Made by a program: the position numbers and the translations under genes
Shown here: positions 1 through 5,483 of the stretch, piece after piece
How the letters are laid out: each line of letters opens with the position of its first letter
Position numbering within the stretch: the first letter of the stretch is position 1
Notes under the pieces: model-generated
What the model was told of the DNA's origin: nothing
What the model saw: the letters and a program-made list of their open reading frames with translations, nothing else
Databases searched by the model: none
Assembly: GCA_937974415.1 (NCBI GenBank)
Contig: CALJXB010000426.1
Location: 1 to 5,483, forward strand
Reading direction: 5' to 3'
DNA length: 5,483 bases
Source of the DNA: an uncultured Kiloniellales bacterium
GTDB lineage: Bacteria; Pseudomonadota; Alphaproteobacteria; Kiloniellales; JAKSDN01

Positions 1-1
1 C

Positions 2-577
2 GCCCAGACGCCCGAGGCGACGGCGGCCTATGTGGTGTCGCGCCGCGAGTTCGCCGGCTATTGGGAATACCTGCTGCCCGACGCCATCTTCACCGCGCCG
101 CCGCACCTGAGCTTCGGCGGCGCCGCCTTGATCGGTTCGGACGGGCGCCTACTGGGCATCGGCTCCCTCTTCGTCTCCGACGCGGCCGACGGCGGCATGC
201 ACCTGGCCGGCAACATGTTCGTGCCGATCGACGCCTTGAAGCCGATCCTCGCCGACCTGCAAGCGCACGGCCAGAGCCAGGGCCCGCGCCGCCCCTGGCT
301 GGGGGTCTTCACCGAGGAGGTGCGCGGCCACCTCTTCGTCTACCGGGTGGCGCCCGGCGGGCCGGCGGACCGGGCGGGCCTGCGGGTCAACGACGTCATC
401 CTCGGCGTCGGCGGCGGCCCGGTCGACGGCATGGCCGACTTCTACAAGCGGATCTGGGCCCTCGGCGACCCGGGCGTCGAGGTGCCGGTCACGGTACTCA
501 CCGGCGGCCGGGTGCAGGAGCTCGCCATCACCTCCGGCGACCGCTACGACTATCTGAAACTCGACCCGAGCTACTAG
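2..577 (+). CDS. Trypsin-like (S1C/HtrA-type) PDZ protein, C-terminal part, probably lacking the catalytic serine (5' partial)
   Basis: The reading frame is open from base 2 and ends at TAG 575-577, giving 191 visible residues; the N-terminus lies outside the window. Residues about 17-75 look like the last strands of a trypsin-fold domain: FAGYWEYLL, then SFGGAALIG at 37-45, then DGRLLGIGSL. This corresponds to the HtrA segment GNSGGPL...DG..IGI. Residues about 97-183 form a PDZ domain, opening with RPWLGV and containing APGGPADRAGLRVNDVILGVGG, typical of the DegP/DegS peptide-binding module. HtrA proteins act in the periplasm on misfolded proteins. Here the GNSGGP nucleophile motif reads LSFGGAA: the residue before GG is Phe, and the only nearby Ser is one position too early. 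The protein may therefore be a non-proteolytic binding or scaffold relative of S1C proteases. His and Asp of the triad would be upstream and cannot be checked. It converges on the ClC gene with only 26 bases between stops. Confidence 0.8.
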   Translation, partial: AQTPEATAAYVVSRREFAGYWEYLLPDAIFTAPPHLSFGGAALIGSDGRLLGIGSLFVSDAADGGMHLAGNMFVPIDALKPILADLQAHGQSQGPRRPWLGVFTEEVRGHLFVYRVAPGGPADRAGLRVNDVILGVGGGPVDGMADFYKRIWALGDPGVEVPVTVLTGGRVQELAITSGDRYDYLKLDPSY

Positions 578-603
578 AAAGGGCCCGCAGCTCCGCGCGC
601 CCC

Positions 604-2412
604 TCAGTCCTCGCCCCTCTCCTCGGCACGGGCGCGGATGACTGCCTGGTGATAGCTGGTCAGGGCTCGGTGCTCGTGGGCGATGCCGACCAGGGCCATG
701 GACTTGCGGTCGCGCACCACCGGCAGGTGCGCCTCTCGGCTGGCGTTGAACAGGTTCACCGCGGTCATGATGTCGTCGTCCTCGGCAAGCAGGGCGGTCT
801 CCGGGCGGACCACGTCCGCAGCGGTGCGGCCTTCGTCCTGGCTGTGGTCGAAGGCCGCCTCGCCCATCTCGTTGAGGGTGATGATGCCGGCCAGGCGGCC
901 GGCGGGACCGACCACGAAGAGCTCACCCCAGGGCGCCTGCTTGAGGCTCTCGCGGACCTCCGCCAGGGGCGCGTCGATCTCGACCGACAGGAAGCCGGAG
1001 TCCGTGATGCCGCGCACCCGGGCCTCCTTGAGCAGGCTCACCTCCTGGCCCTCGCCGAGCGACAGGCCGCGCTTTTCGAGCACCCGGTGGAAGAAGGACG
1101 AGCCGTGCACCTGCTGGGTGATGGTCGAGGCGATCACCGTGGCGATCATAACGGCGATGGTCAGCGCATAGCCGCCGGTCAGCTCGAAGATGATGAGGAT
1201 GGTGGAGAAGGGCGCCCCGAGCACCGCCCCGGTCACCGCGCCCATGCCGATCATGGTGTAGGCGCCGTGGCCGGAGGAAAGCTCGGGAAAGACCTCGGTC
1301 GCGACGAAGCCGAAGGCACCGCCCACCATGGCGCCGATGAAGAGGCTCGGGGAGAAGACGCCGCCGCCGAAGCCGCAGACCACGCAGAGGGCGGTGGCCA
1401 GGATCTTGACCACCATGAGGGTCAGGAGCAGCCACAGGGGATAGAGGTCCTGGAGGGCGGAATCCATCGACTCGTAACCGACACCCAGGACCTGGGGGAA
1501 GGCCAGCGCCGTCAGGCCGATGACGAGGCCGGCCACGGCCGGGCGGCCCCAGATCGGCAGTGGCAGCCGGGCGACGATCGGCTCGGCGATCATGACGGTG
1601 CGCATGAAGGCCATGGCCGCCGCCGCGCAGGCCACGCCGAGCAGGGCGAAGGCCGGAAACTCCCAGAACGAGACGATCACCCAATGCTCCGGCAGGATGA
1701 AGGCCGGGAAGTCGCCGTAGTGCATGCGGCTGACGATAGCGCCGGTGACCGAGGCGATGACGATGGGCGCGAAGGCGGAGAGGGCATAGTGGCCGACCAC
1801 CACCTCGAGGGCGAAGATGGTGCCGGCGATGGGCGCGTTGAAGGAGGCCGCCACCGCCGCCGCCACGCCGCAGCCGAGCAGCGAGCGAGCCAAGCCGCGC
1901 CCGAGATTGAGCCGCTGGGCGAGCCAGGCGCCCAGGGTGGCGCCCAGATGCACCACCGGCCCCTCGCGGCCGACCGAGGCGCCGACGCCGATCGAGGTGG
2001 CGCTGACCAGGGCCGCCTTCAGCCCGTCGGGGAGATTCATGCGCCCGCCCTTGAAGGCGCTCGCCTCGATCACGTCGGGGACGCCTTGGGGCCGCCGGTT
2101 GGGCATGAAGCGATAGACGAAAAGGCCGATGGCCAGTCCGCCGGCCGTGGGCACCAGGACGATATGCCACCAGGCGAGCTCGGAGGCGTAGGTGGCGACC
2201 CGCTCGCCGCCGAACCCGAAGGTCGCCCGCTGGGTCAGGTCGATGGCATAGCGGAACAGGATCGCCGCCCCGCCCGCGGCCACGCCGATCACCACTGCCA
2301 AGGCCGACAGGATGAGCGGATTGTTGCGGCGCAGGCGCGACAGCAGGTTTCTGAAACCGCTAGCTGGTCCCGGGGGCGGCGCCGGGCTTTGGGCTGTCTC
2401 TGACGACTCCAT
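604..2412 (-). CDS. ClC-family voltage-gated-type anion channel/transporter with two CBS domains
   Basis: 602 residues from ATG (2410-2412) to TGA (604-606). It is an inner-membrane protein that moves chloride or another anion. The ClC core spans about residues 30-450 with many hydrophobic helices. The gating motif GREGP is at 148-152 (Glu150 is the gating glutamate), FNAPIAGTIFALE at 191-203, and the GxFxP filter motif GGGVFSPS at 349-356. The first filter motif, normally GSGIP, reads PQGVP at 108-112. By alignment to E. coli ClcA from memory, the internal proton glutamate (Glu203 there) is Val204 here and the central tyrosine (Tyr445) is Phe441. This leaves open whether it is a channel or a proton-coupled exchanger. 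The C-terminus (about 464-516 and 530-584) holds a CBS pair, known in other ClCs to bind adenine nucleotides and modulate gating. The ribosome binding site is weak (AGG five bases before ATG). It lies 123 bases downstream of the pentapeptide gene on the same strand, so they may share a transcript. Confidence 0.93.
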   Translation of the reverse strand: MESSETAQSPAPPPGPASGFRNLLSRLRRNNPLILSALAVVIGVAAGGAAILFRYAIDLTQRATFGFGGERVATYASELAWWHIVLVPTAGGLAIGLFVYRFMPNRRPQGVPDVIEASAFKGGRMNLPDGLKAALVSATSIGVGASVGREGPVVHLGATLGAWLAQRLNLGRGLARSLLGCGVAAAVAASFNAPIAGTIFALEVVVGHYALSAFAPIVIASVTGAIVSRMHYGDFPAFILPEHWVIVSFWEFPAFALLGVACAAAAMAFMRTVMIAEPIVARLPLPIWGRPAVAGLVIGLTALAFPQVLGVGYESMDSALQDLYPLWLLLTLMVVKILATALCVVCGFGGGVFSPSLFIGAMVGGAFGFVATEVFPELSSGHGAYTMIGMGAVTGAVLGAPFSTILIIFELTGGYALTIAVMIATVIASTITQQVHGSSFFHRVLEKRGLSLGEGQEVSLLKEARVRGITDSGFLSVEIDAPLAEVRESLKQAPWGELFVVGPAGRLAGIITLNEMGEAAFDHSQDEGRTAADVVRPETALLAEDDDIMTAVNLFNASREAHLPVVRDRKSMALVGIAHEHRALTSYHQAVIRARAEERGED

Positions 2413-2535
2413 GGATGCCTGGAATTAAACGCCTTGCGGCGCCGTCGCGAAAGGCCCTGAAAGACTGCAGGAGATTGGAGGAAACTGCGGGCGTTTGCGG
2501 GCGACCTCACGGCACGGCGAGGACGGCTCGGGGGA
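2413..2535. other. Gap between pentapeptide-repeat gene and ClC gene
   Basis: These 123 bases separate two leftward genes. I see no hairpin followed by a T run on the minus strand that would end transcription, so readthrough into the ClC gene is plausible. An 8-base direct repeat TGCGGGCG occurs at 2486-2493 and 2496-2503, ten bases apart. No convincing -35/-10 pair could be assigned. Confidence 0.4.
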
Positions 2536-3063
2536 TCAGTTGCAGCGGCCGACGGACCCCTCGGCGCAGACCCGCTCGCCGTCGGTCCAGGTCGCCCCGG
2601 ACAGGTCGGCGCGGGTCAGGTCGGCGCCCTGGAGGCGGGCATCGGTGAGATTGGCGTCGCGCAGGTTGGCCCGGAACAGCCGGGCGCGGCGCAAGTCCAC
2701 CCCGACCATCGAGGCGCCGGTCAGATCCGCCTTGGTGAGGTCGGCCTCGTAGAGCTTAGCGCCGTCCAACACCACATCCGGCATGGTCGAATTGACAAAC
2801 TTGGAGCGCGAGGCCTCGGTGTCCGAAAGATCGCTGCCGGTGAGATCGGTGCGAAAAAAGCTGCCGTCGCGCAGACGCGCGCCCGACAGGTCCATCTCGC
2901 GCAAGTCGAGGCCGTCCATGGCGCAACGCTGCCAGTTCACGCCCGGCCCCGGCGGGTCCGTGCAGGACGCCAGCGCCGGCGACTGCATTGTCACCAGCAG
3001 GAGAACAGTCAAAAAAGGCAAGCCGCCGGTTCGCGCCAAAATCATCCCACTAAACTTATGCAT
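2536..3063 (-). CDS. Exported pentapeptide-repeat protein
   Basis: 175 residues from the ATG at 3061-3063 to TGA 2536-2538. The N-terminus is a signal peptide: Arg11, hydrophobic core LPFLTVLLLV, end SPALA-SC at about 29-34. Residues 49-158 are 22 consecutive pentapeptides in one unbroken register, mostly of the A(D/N)LXX type (LTKAD, LTGAS, LRDAN, LTRAD), predicting a right-handed quadrilateral beta-helix of about five and a half coils. Cys34 and Cys47 flank the N-terminal side and Cys166 and Cys174 the C-terminal tail, which suggests capping disulfides in the periplasm. LASC at 31-34 also fits a lipobox, so lipoprotein processing at Cys34 is an alternative. Start choice is uncertain: ATG 3043-3045, ATG 3070-3072 and GTG 3091-3093 are in frame, and none has a good Shine-Dalgarno sequence. 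Function is unknown; such helices generally act as binding scaffolds. Gyrase-protecting MfpA/Qnr relatives are cytosolic, so that role is unlikely here. Confidence 0.85.
   Translation of the reverse strand: MHKFSGMILARTGGLPFLTVLLLVTMQSPALASCTDPPGPGVNWQRCAMDGLDLREMDLSGARLRDGSFFRTDLTGSDLSDTEASRSKFVNSTMPDVVLDGAKLYEADLTKADLTGASMVGVDLRRARLFRANLRDANLTDARLQGADLTRADLSGATWTDGERVCAEGSVGRCN
2590..2919 (-). repeat. 22 tandem pentapeptide repeats (15-base period)
   Basis: Each five-residue unit is 15 bases, and the coding strand shows degenerate 15-base periodicity across the stretch (related forms of GACCTGACC on the minus strand, seen as ggtcaggtcggc on the plus strand). The central position is Leu, Phe or Met in nearly all units. 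The least regular units (ASRSK, FVNST, MPDVV) sit in the middle of the array. Confidence 0.8.
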
Positions 3064-3347
3064 CCGTCCCATCAACGCAATGACGGCCCGCACGCCGGAC
3101 CGAACCCCGCTCCAGATTGGAGCGCCCCATTAAGGAGCGCTTGGCGCCAGCTTGGCAAGAGGCCCGCCGCCGCCGAGTCGCCTGGCCAGGCTTTCGGCCG
3201 GGCCCGGGCGGCGGCCGGGGCCTTGGCTTGCCCCCTCCTCGCGGCCCGGCACGAGGGCCGAAAAGCACCGAATACTGCCAAATTCGCGCCGACTGCGCGC
3301 CCGCTCGGCGGTTTATTCCGGCCCGCAAACCTGCTCTAAGGATCTAG

Positions 3348-3360
3348 CGTTCCAGGAACG
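3348..3360. promoter_or_regulatory. Perfect 13-base palindrome, possible operator
   Basis: CGTTCC-A-GGAACG is a perfect inverted repeat with a one-base centre, lying about 245 bases before the mlaA start in the divergent region. The one-base centre makes it poor as an RNA hairpin but suitable as a dimer-binding DNA site. No regulator can be assigned from the sequence, and a chance palindrome of this size is possible. Confidence 0.25.
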
Positions 3361-3496
3361 GCTGTGATAGCTCAGTCGTCCAAATGGGGGGGTGGCAGTT
3401 GCCTTTTGGCCAGCCGATAGGCTGCTAAGGGGCCGTGTTGAGGATTTGGTAACCGTTTCGACGGAGTTTTGCGGCTGAGTAGACACCTGTTGGGGC

Positions 3497-3512
3497 GGTT
3501 CGCCCGCGAACC
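3497..3512 (+). promoter_or_regulatory. Short hairpin in the presumed mlaA leader
   Basis: GGTTCG (3497-3502) and CGAACC (3507-3512) form a perfect 6-base-pair stem with the four-base loop CCCG. The GGTTCG half recurs at 3577-3582, immediately before the mlaA Shine-Dalgarno sequence, so the CGAACC strand could pair with either copy. No T run follows, so it is not a standard terminator. Confidence 0.3.
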
Positions 3513-3537
3513 AGCGGCATCGCAAGTGAAGGGCACC

Positions 3538-3594
3538 GTGAGCGGTACGGCTTGGGGGCTCCGCGTCGCGACGACCGGTTCGAGGAGGGGATAG
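3538..3594 (+). CDS. Possible 18-residue leader ORF coupled to mlaA
   Basis: A small frame starts at GTG 3538-3540, preceded by AAGGG (3529-3533) at a spacing of four bases. It runs 18 codons to TAG 3592-3594. The product would be MSGTAWGLRVATTGSRRG, with no recognisable domain. Its stop overlaps the mlaA start by one base (TAGTG), the usual arrangement for translational coupling. The tandem Arg codons AGG-AGG near its end are also the core of the mlaA Shine-Dalgarno sequence. GTG 3526 is an alternative start without a ribosome binding site. It could simply be an accident of the leader; no protein-level evidence is available. Confidence 0.2.
   Translation: MSGTAWGLRVATTGSRRG
3582..3588 (+). 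promoter_or_regulatory. Shine-Dalgarno sequence deciding the mlaA start
   Basis: GAGGAGG is a near-perfect ribosome binding site five bases before GTG 3594-3596. The in-frame ATG at 3603-3605 is 14 bases away and the TTG at 3552 lies upstream of the site, so GTG 3594 is the best-supported mlaA start. Confidence 0.7.
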
Positions 3595-4421
3595 TGGTCG
3601 ATATGCTTCGGTTGGGCCAAAGGCAGGCCAGTGGCCGCGCGCGCGCCTGGCCGGCGGTCTTGCTGTGCCTTACCCTGGCGGTCGCGTCCCCCCAGGGCTT
3701 GGCGGACGAGTTGGAAGATCTGGAGGACGATCCCTTCGCCGACTACGAGGAAGAGATCGAGGACACCAACGACCCGCTCGAGATCCCCAACCGCTTCATC
3801 TTCGCCATGAACCAGACCTTGGACGTGGCGATTTTTCGGCCGATCGCCGTGCTCTACCGCGACCTGGTGCCGGAGTATATGCGTCAGCGGGTGCACCTTT
3901 TCCTGCGGAACCTACACGAGCCGGTCACCCTGGCGAACGACATGCTGCAGGGCGACTGGGATCGGGCCGGGACGACATGGGACCGCTTCCTGCTCAACTC
4001 GACCGGCGGCGTCTTCGGTTTCTGGGACGTGGCGACCGACCTTGGCCACCCCTACCACAAAGAGGACTTCGGCCAGACCCTGGGAGTCTACGGCGCGGGC
4101 GAGGGGCCTTATCTCATGCTGCCGATCCTCGGCCCCTCGAACGTGCGCGACGCCTCGGGCAAGGTGGTCGACATTTTCCTCGACCCATTCTTCTATATCA
4201 CCCGGGAGACCGATAAGGAGGAGTGGCGGCTCTACCGCTTCGCGGCCGACGGCCTGGATTTTCGGACCCGCAACCTGGAAACCCTCGATGAGATCGAACG
4301 CGACGCCTTGGATTTTTACGCCCGGCTGCGCTCGCTCTACCGTCAGAAACGGGAAGCCGAGATTAGAAACGATGTCGATGCGCTGTCGGATGAAGTGGCC
4401 GCGGCGGAACGTATAGACTAG
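3594..4421 (+). CDS. mlaA: MlaA/VacJ-family outer-membrane phospholipid-removal protein
   Basis: 275 residues from GTG 3594 to TAG 4419-4421. MlaA sits in the outer membrane, lets mislocalised phospholipids leave the outer leaflet, and passes them to MlaC, maintaining lipid asymmetry. Family motifs run in order: NDPLE..NRFIFAMN (59-73), FRPIA..Y (81-88), RNLHEPV...ND.LQGD (105-121), RFLLNSTGGVFGFWDVA (131-147), EDFGQTLGVYG.G.GPYLMLPILGPSN.RD..G (157-189) and D..LDP (193-198). The C-terminal 60 or so residues are charged helix. Length is close to the roughly 250 residues of E. coli MlaA. A signal peptide ends near GLA-DELE (cut after Ala37). The only Cys (Cys25) lies inside the hydrophobic core with Leu before it, so no acceptable lipobox is seen, unlike the classical lipoprotein. 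The mature N-terminus (38-63) is strikingly acidic, 15 of 26 residues. mlaC follows after 51 bases with no terminator between them, consistent with an operon. Confidence 0.93.
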   Translation: MVDMLRLGQRQASGRARAWPAVLLCLTLAVASPQGLADELEDLEDDPFADYEEEIEDTNDPLEIPNRFIFAMNQTLDVAIFRPIAVLYRDLVPEYMRQRVHLFLRNLHEPVTLANDMLQGDWDRAGTTWDRFLLNSTGGVFGFWDVATDLGHPYHKEDFGQTLGVYGAGEGPYLMLPILGPSNVRDASGKVVDIFLDPFFYITRETDKEEWRLYRFAADGLDFRTRNLETLDEIERDALDFYARLRSLYRQKREAEIRNDVDALSDEVAAAERID

Positions 4422-4472
4422 TTTCAGGTTTAGATTAGATCCAGATCGAACGCCCGAAGCGAAGTGAACGCC

Positions 4473-5120
4473 ATGCAGACAAGACGATTTGCGATTGCGT
4501 TGGCCAGTGTGGCCCTGGCCGCCGTGCTGTCGGTTTCGCCCTTGGCCGGATCCAAGGCGGACACCGAACAGGCCTCTACCTTCCTCGATTCCGTGCGCGA
4601 GCAGGCCATCACCGGCCTCACCGACACCACGCGCAGCGACGAGGAGCGCGAGGCGCTGTTCCGCAGCCTCCTCAACGAGACCTTCGACATCCGCCGCATC
4701 GGGCGCTTCGTCGTAGGCCGCTACTGGCGCCAGGCCGAGGCGGAGGATCAAGAGGCGTTCCTGCAGGCCTTCGAGGACGCGATCGTCCAGCGCTTCCTGC
4801 CCCTGTTTTCGCAGTACCAGGGCGAGCAGCTGATCATTGGGGAAGCCAGGCCCGACAGCAAGAACCCCAAATTTACCGTGGTCGCCTCGACTTACGTCGA
4901 TGCCCAGAGTCGCGAGGTCAAGGCCGACTGGCGGCTGCTCCAGCGCGACGGCAGTTACAAGGTCTTCGACGTGGTCGTGGAGGGCGTTAGCATGGCGATT
5001 ACCCTGCGCTCCGAATATGCCTCGGTCATCAAGAACCAGGGCGGACTGCCTGGGCTGGTGGTGCTGCTGCGCGAGAAGCTGGCCAATGGCGAGTTCAGGC
5101 CCGCCGTGGCGGCCGAATAG
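4473..5120 (+). CDS. mlaC: MlaC-type periplasmic phospholipid-binding protein (Tol_Tol_Ttg2 family)
   Basis: 215 residues from ATG 4473 to TAG 5118-5120. MlaC shuttles phospholipid through the periplasm between MlaA at the outer membrane and the MlaFEDB ABC complex in the inner membrane. A signal peptide (MQTRRFAIALASVALAAVL) ends near GSKA-DTEQ, about residue 29. The mature domain shows family motifs: LLNETFDIRRIGRFVVGRYWR (67-86, containing the conserved IGRFVLGRYWR-like block), FLQAFEDAIVQRFLPLFSQY (96-115), then VKADWRLLQRDGSYKVFDV (139-157) and VVEGVSMAITLRSEYASVI (158-176), ending GGLPGLVVLLREKL. ATG 4473 was preferred over GTG 4464 because GAAGTG at 4461-4466 is a fair ribosome binding site for it and the ATG gives a typical MxxRR signal peptide. 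HpnM, the hopanoid-locus homologue, is a related alternative, but adjacency to mlaA favours MlaC. It converges on ettA with 26 bases between stops. Confidence 0.92.
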   Translation: MQTRRFAIALASVALAAVLSVSPLAGSKADTEQASTFLDSVREQAITGLTDTTRSDEEREALFRSLLNETFDIRRIGRFVVGRYWRQAEAEDQEAFLQAFEDAIVQRFLPLFSQYQGEQLIIGEARPDSKNPKFTVVASTYVDAQSREVKADWRLLQRDGSYKVFDVVVEGVSMAITLRSEYASVIKNQGGLPGLVVLLREKLANGEFRPAVAAE

Positions 5121-5146
5121 GCGACCGGCGGGCAACCCTCACCGTT

Positions 5147-5483
<337 letters not shown>

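Larger units (their letters stand above)
3064..3593. other. Divergent intergenic region between pentapeptide-repeat gene and mlaA
   Basis: About 530 bases with no convincing long gene; reading frames here encode Arg/Pro/Gly-rich text with no recognisable domain. The left part (about 3130-3245) is extremely GC-rich with many short palindromes: TGGCGCCA at 3142-3149, CCTGGCCAGG at 3181-3190 and a G/C-only block at 3196-3222. The right part (about 3250-3550) is more AT-rich. It contains inverted repeats at 3269-3286, 3348-3360 and 3497-3512. Promoters for both flanking genes are expected here, but I could not assign a clear sigma-70 -35/-10 pair. No tRNA or other known RNA fold was recognised. 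Confidence 0.55.

Noticed and set aside
578..603. Possible bidirectional terminator between the PDZ-protein and ClC genes
   Set aside because: The 26 bases are GC-rich but contain no good stem or T run.
923..2170. 415-codon minus-strand frame inside the ClC gene
   Set aside because: Arg/Gly/His-rich frame-shifted reading of the ClC coding strand.
61..2403. 780-codon open frame on the plus strand, running through the PDZ-protein gene and antisense to the ClC gene
   Set aside because: It is rich in Arg, Gly, Ala, His and Asp with no domain, and lies opposite a fully convincing ClC; this is the usual GC-driven antisense opening.
3056..3367. Several 70-90 codon frames on both strands in the divergent region
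   Set aside because: They overlap each other, encode Pro/Arg/Gly/Ala-rich text, and lack good ribosome binding sites and domains.
3438..3466. TTGAGG as a -35 box for mlaA
   Set aside because: No TATAAT-like hexamer lies at 16-18 bases downstream (ACGGAG instead).
3372..3896. 174-codon minus-strand frame covering the mlaA leader and 5' end
   Set aside because: It is antisense to the MlaA coding start and its sequence shows no family features.
3912..5135. 407-codon open frame on the minus strand opposite mlaA and mlaC
   Set aside because: It spans two well-supported genes and their gap, with low-complexity Gln/His/Val/Gly text and no recognisable motif.
5101..5146. Possible terminator between mlaC and ettA
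   Set aside because: CCGCC-GT-GGCGG (5101-5112) has a two-base loop, lies inside the mlaC coding end and has no following T run.

Overview
The window is very GC-rich, with compact genes and short intergenic gaps. The protein families point to an alphaproteobacterium, probably a Rhodospirillales-type lineage: a short S1C-like PDZ protein, a CBS-domain ClC, an exported pentapeptide-repeat protein, an mlaA-mlaC pair and EttA. That placement is inference from gene content and composition; no rRNA or other marker gene is present.

Layout: (1) 2-577 (+), the C-terminal part of a trypsin-like/PDZ protein cut by the left edge, whose serine-protease nucleophile motif looks degenerate. (2) 604-2412 (-), a complete ClC-family anion channel/transporter with two C-terminal CBS domains, convergent with (1). 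(3) 2536-3063 (-), an exported pentapeptide-repeat protein in the same direction as, and upstream of, the ClC gene. (4) About 3064-3593, a roughly 530-base divergent non-coding region. Its left part is extremely GC-rich. Its right part holds small palindromes, a possible 18-codon leader ORF and a strong Shine-Dalgarno sequence for mlaA. (5) 3594-4421 (+) mlaA and 4473-5120 (+) mlaC, likely one operon for retrograde phospholipid transport at the outer membrane. (6) 5147-5483 (-), the C-terminal end of the ABC-F translation factor EttA, cut by the right edge and convergent with mlaC.

The genes are mostly envelope or housekeeping functions. mlaA and mlaC clearly work together: MlaA extracts mislocalised phospholipid from the outer leaflet and MlaC carries it across the periplasm. 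The inner-membrane MlaFEDB complex is not in the window. No mobile element, CRISPR array, tRNA or rRNA is visible, and I do not see a new multi-gene system. The points most worth a second look are the mlaA leader (possible coupled small ORF and alternative hairpins), an MlaA without a lipobox cysteine, a ClC with non-canonical filter and proton-path residues, and the apparently nucleophile-less protease.
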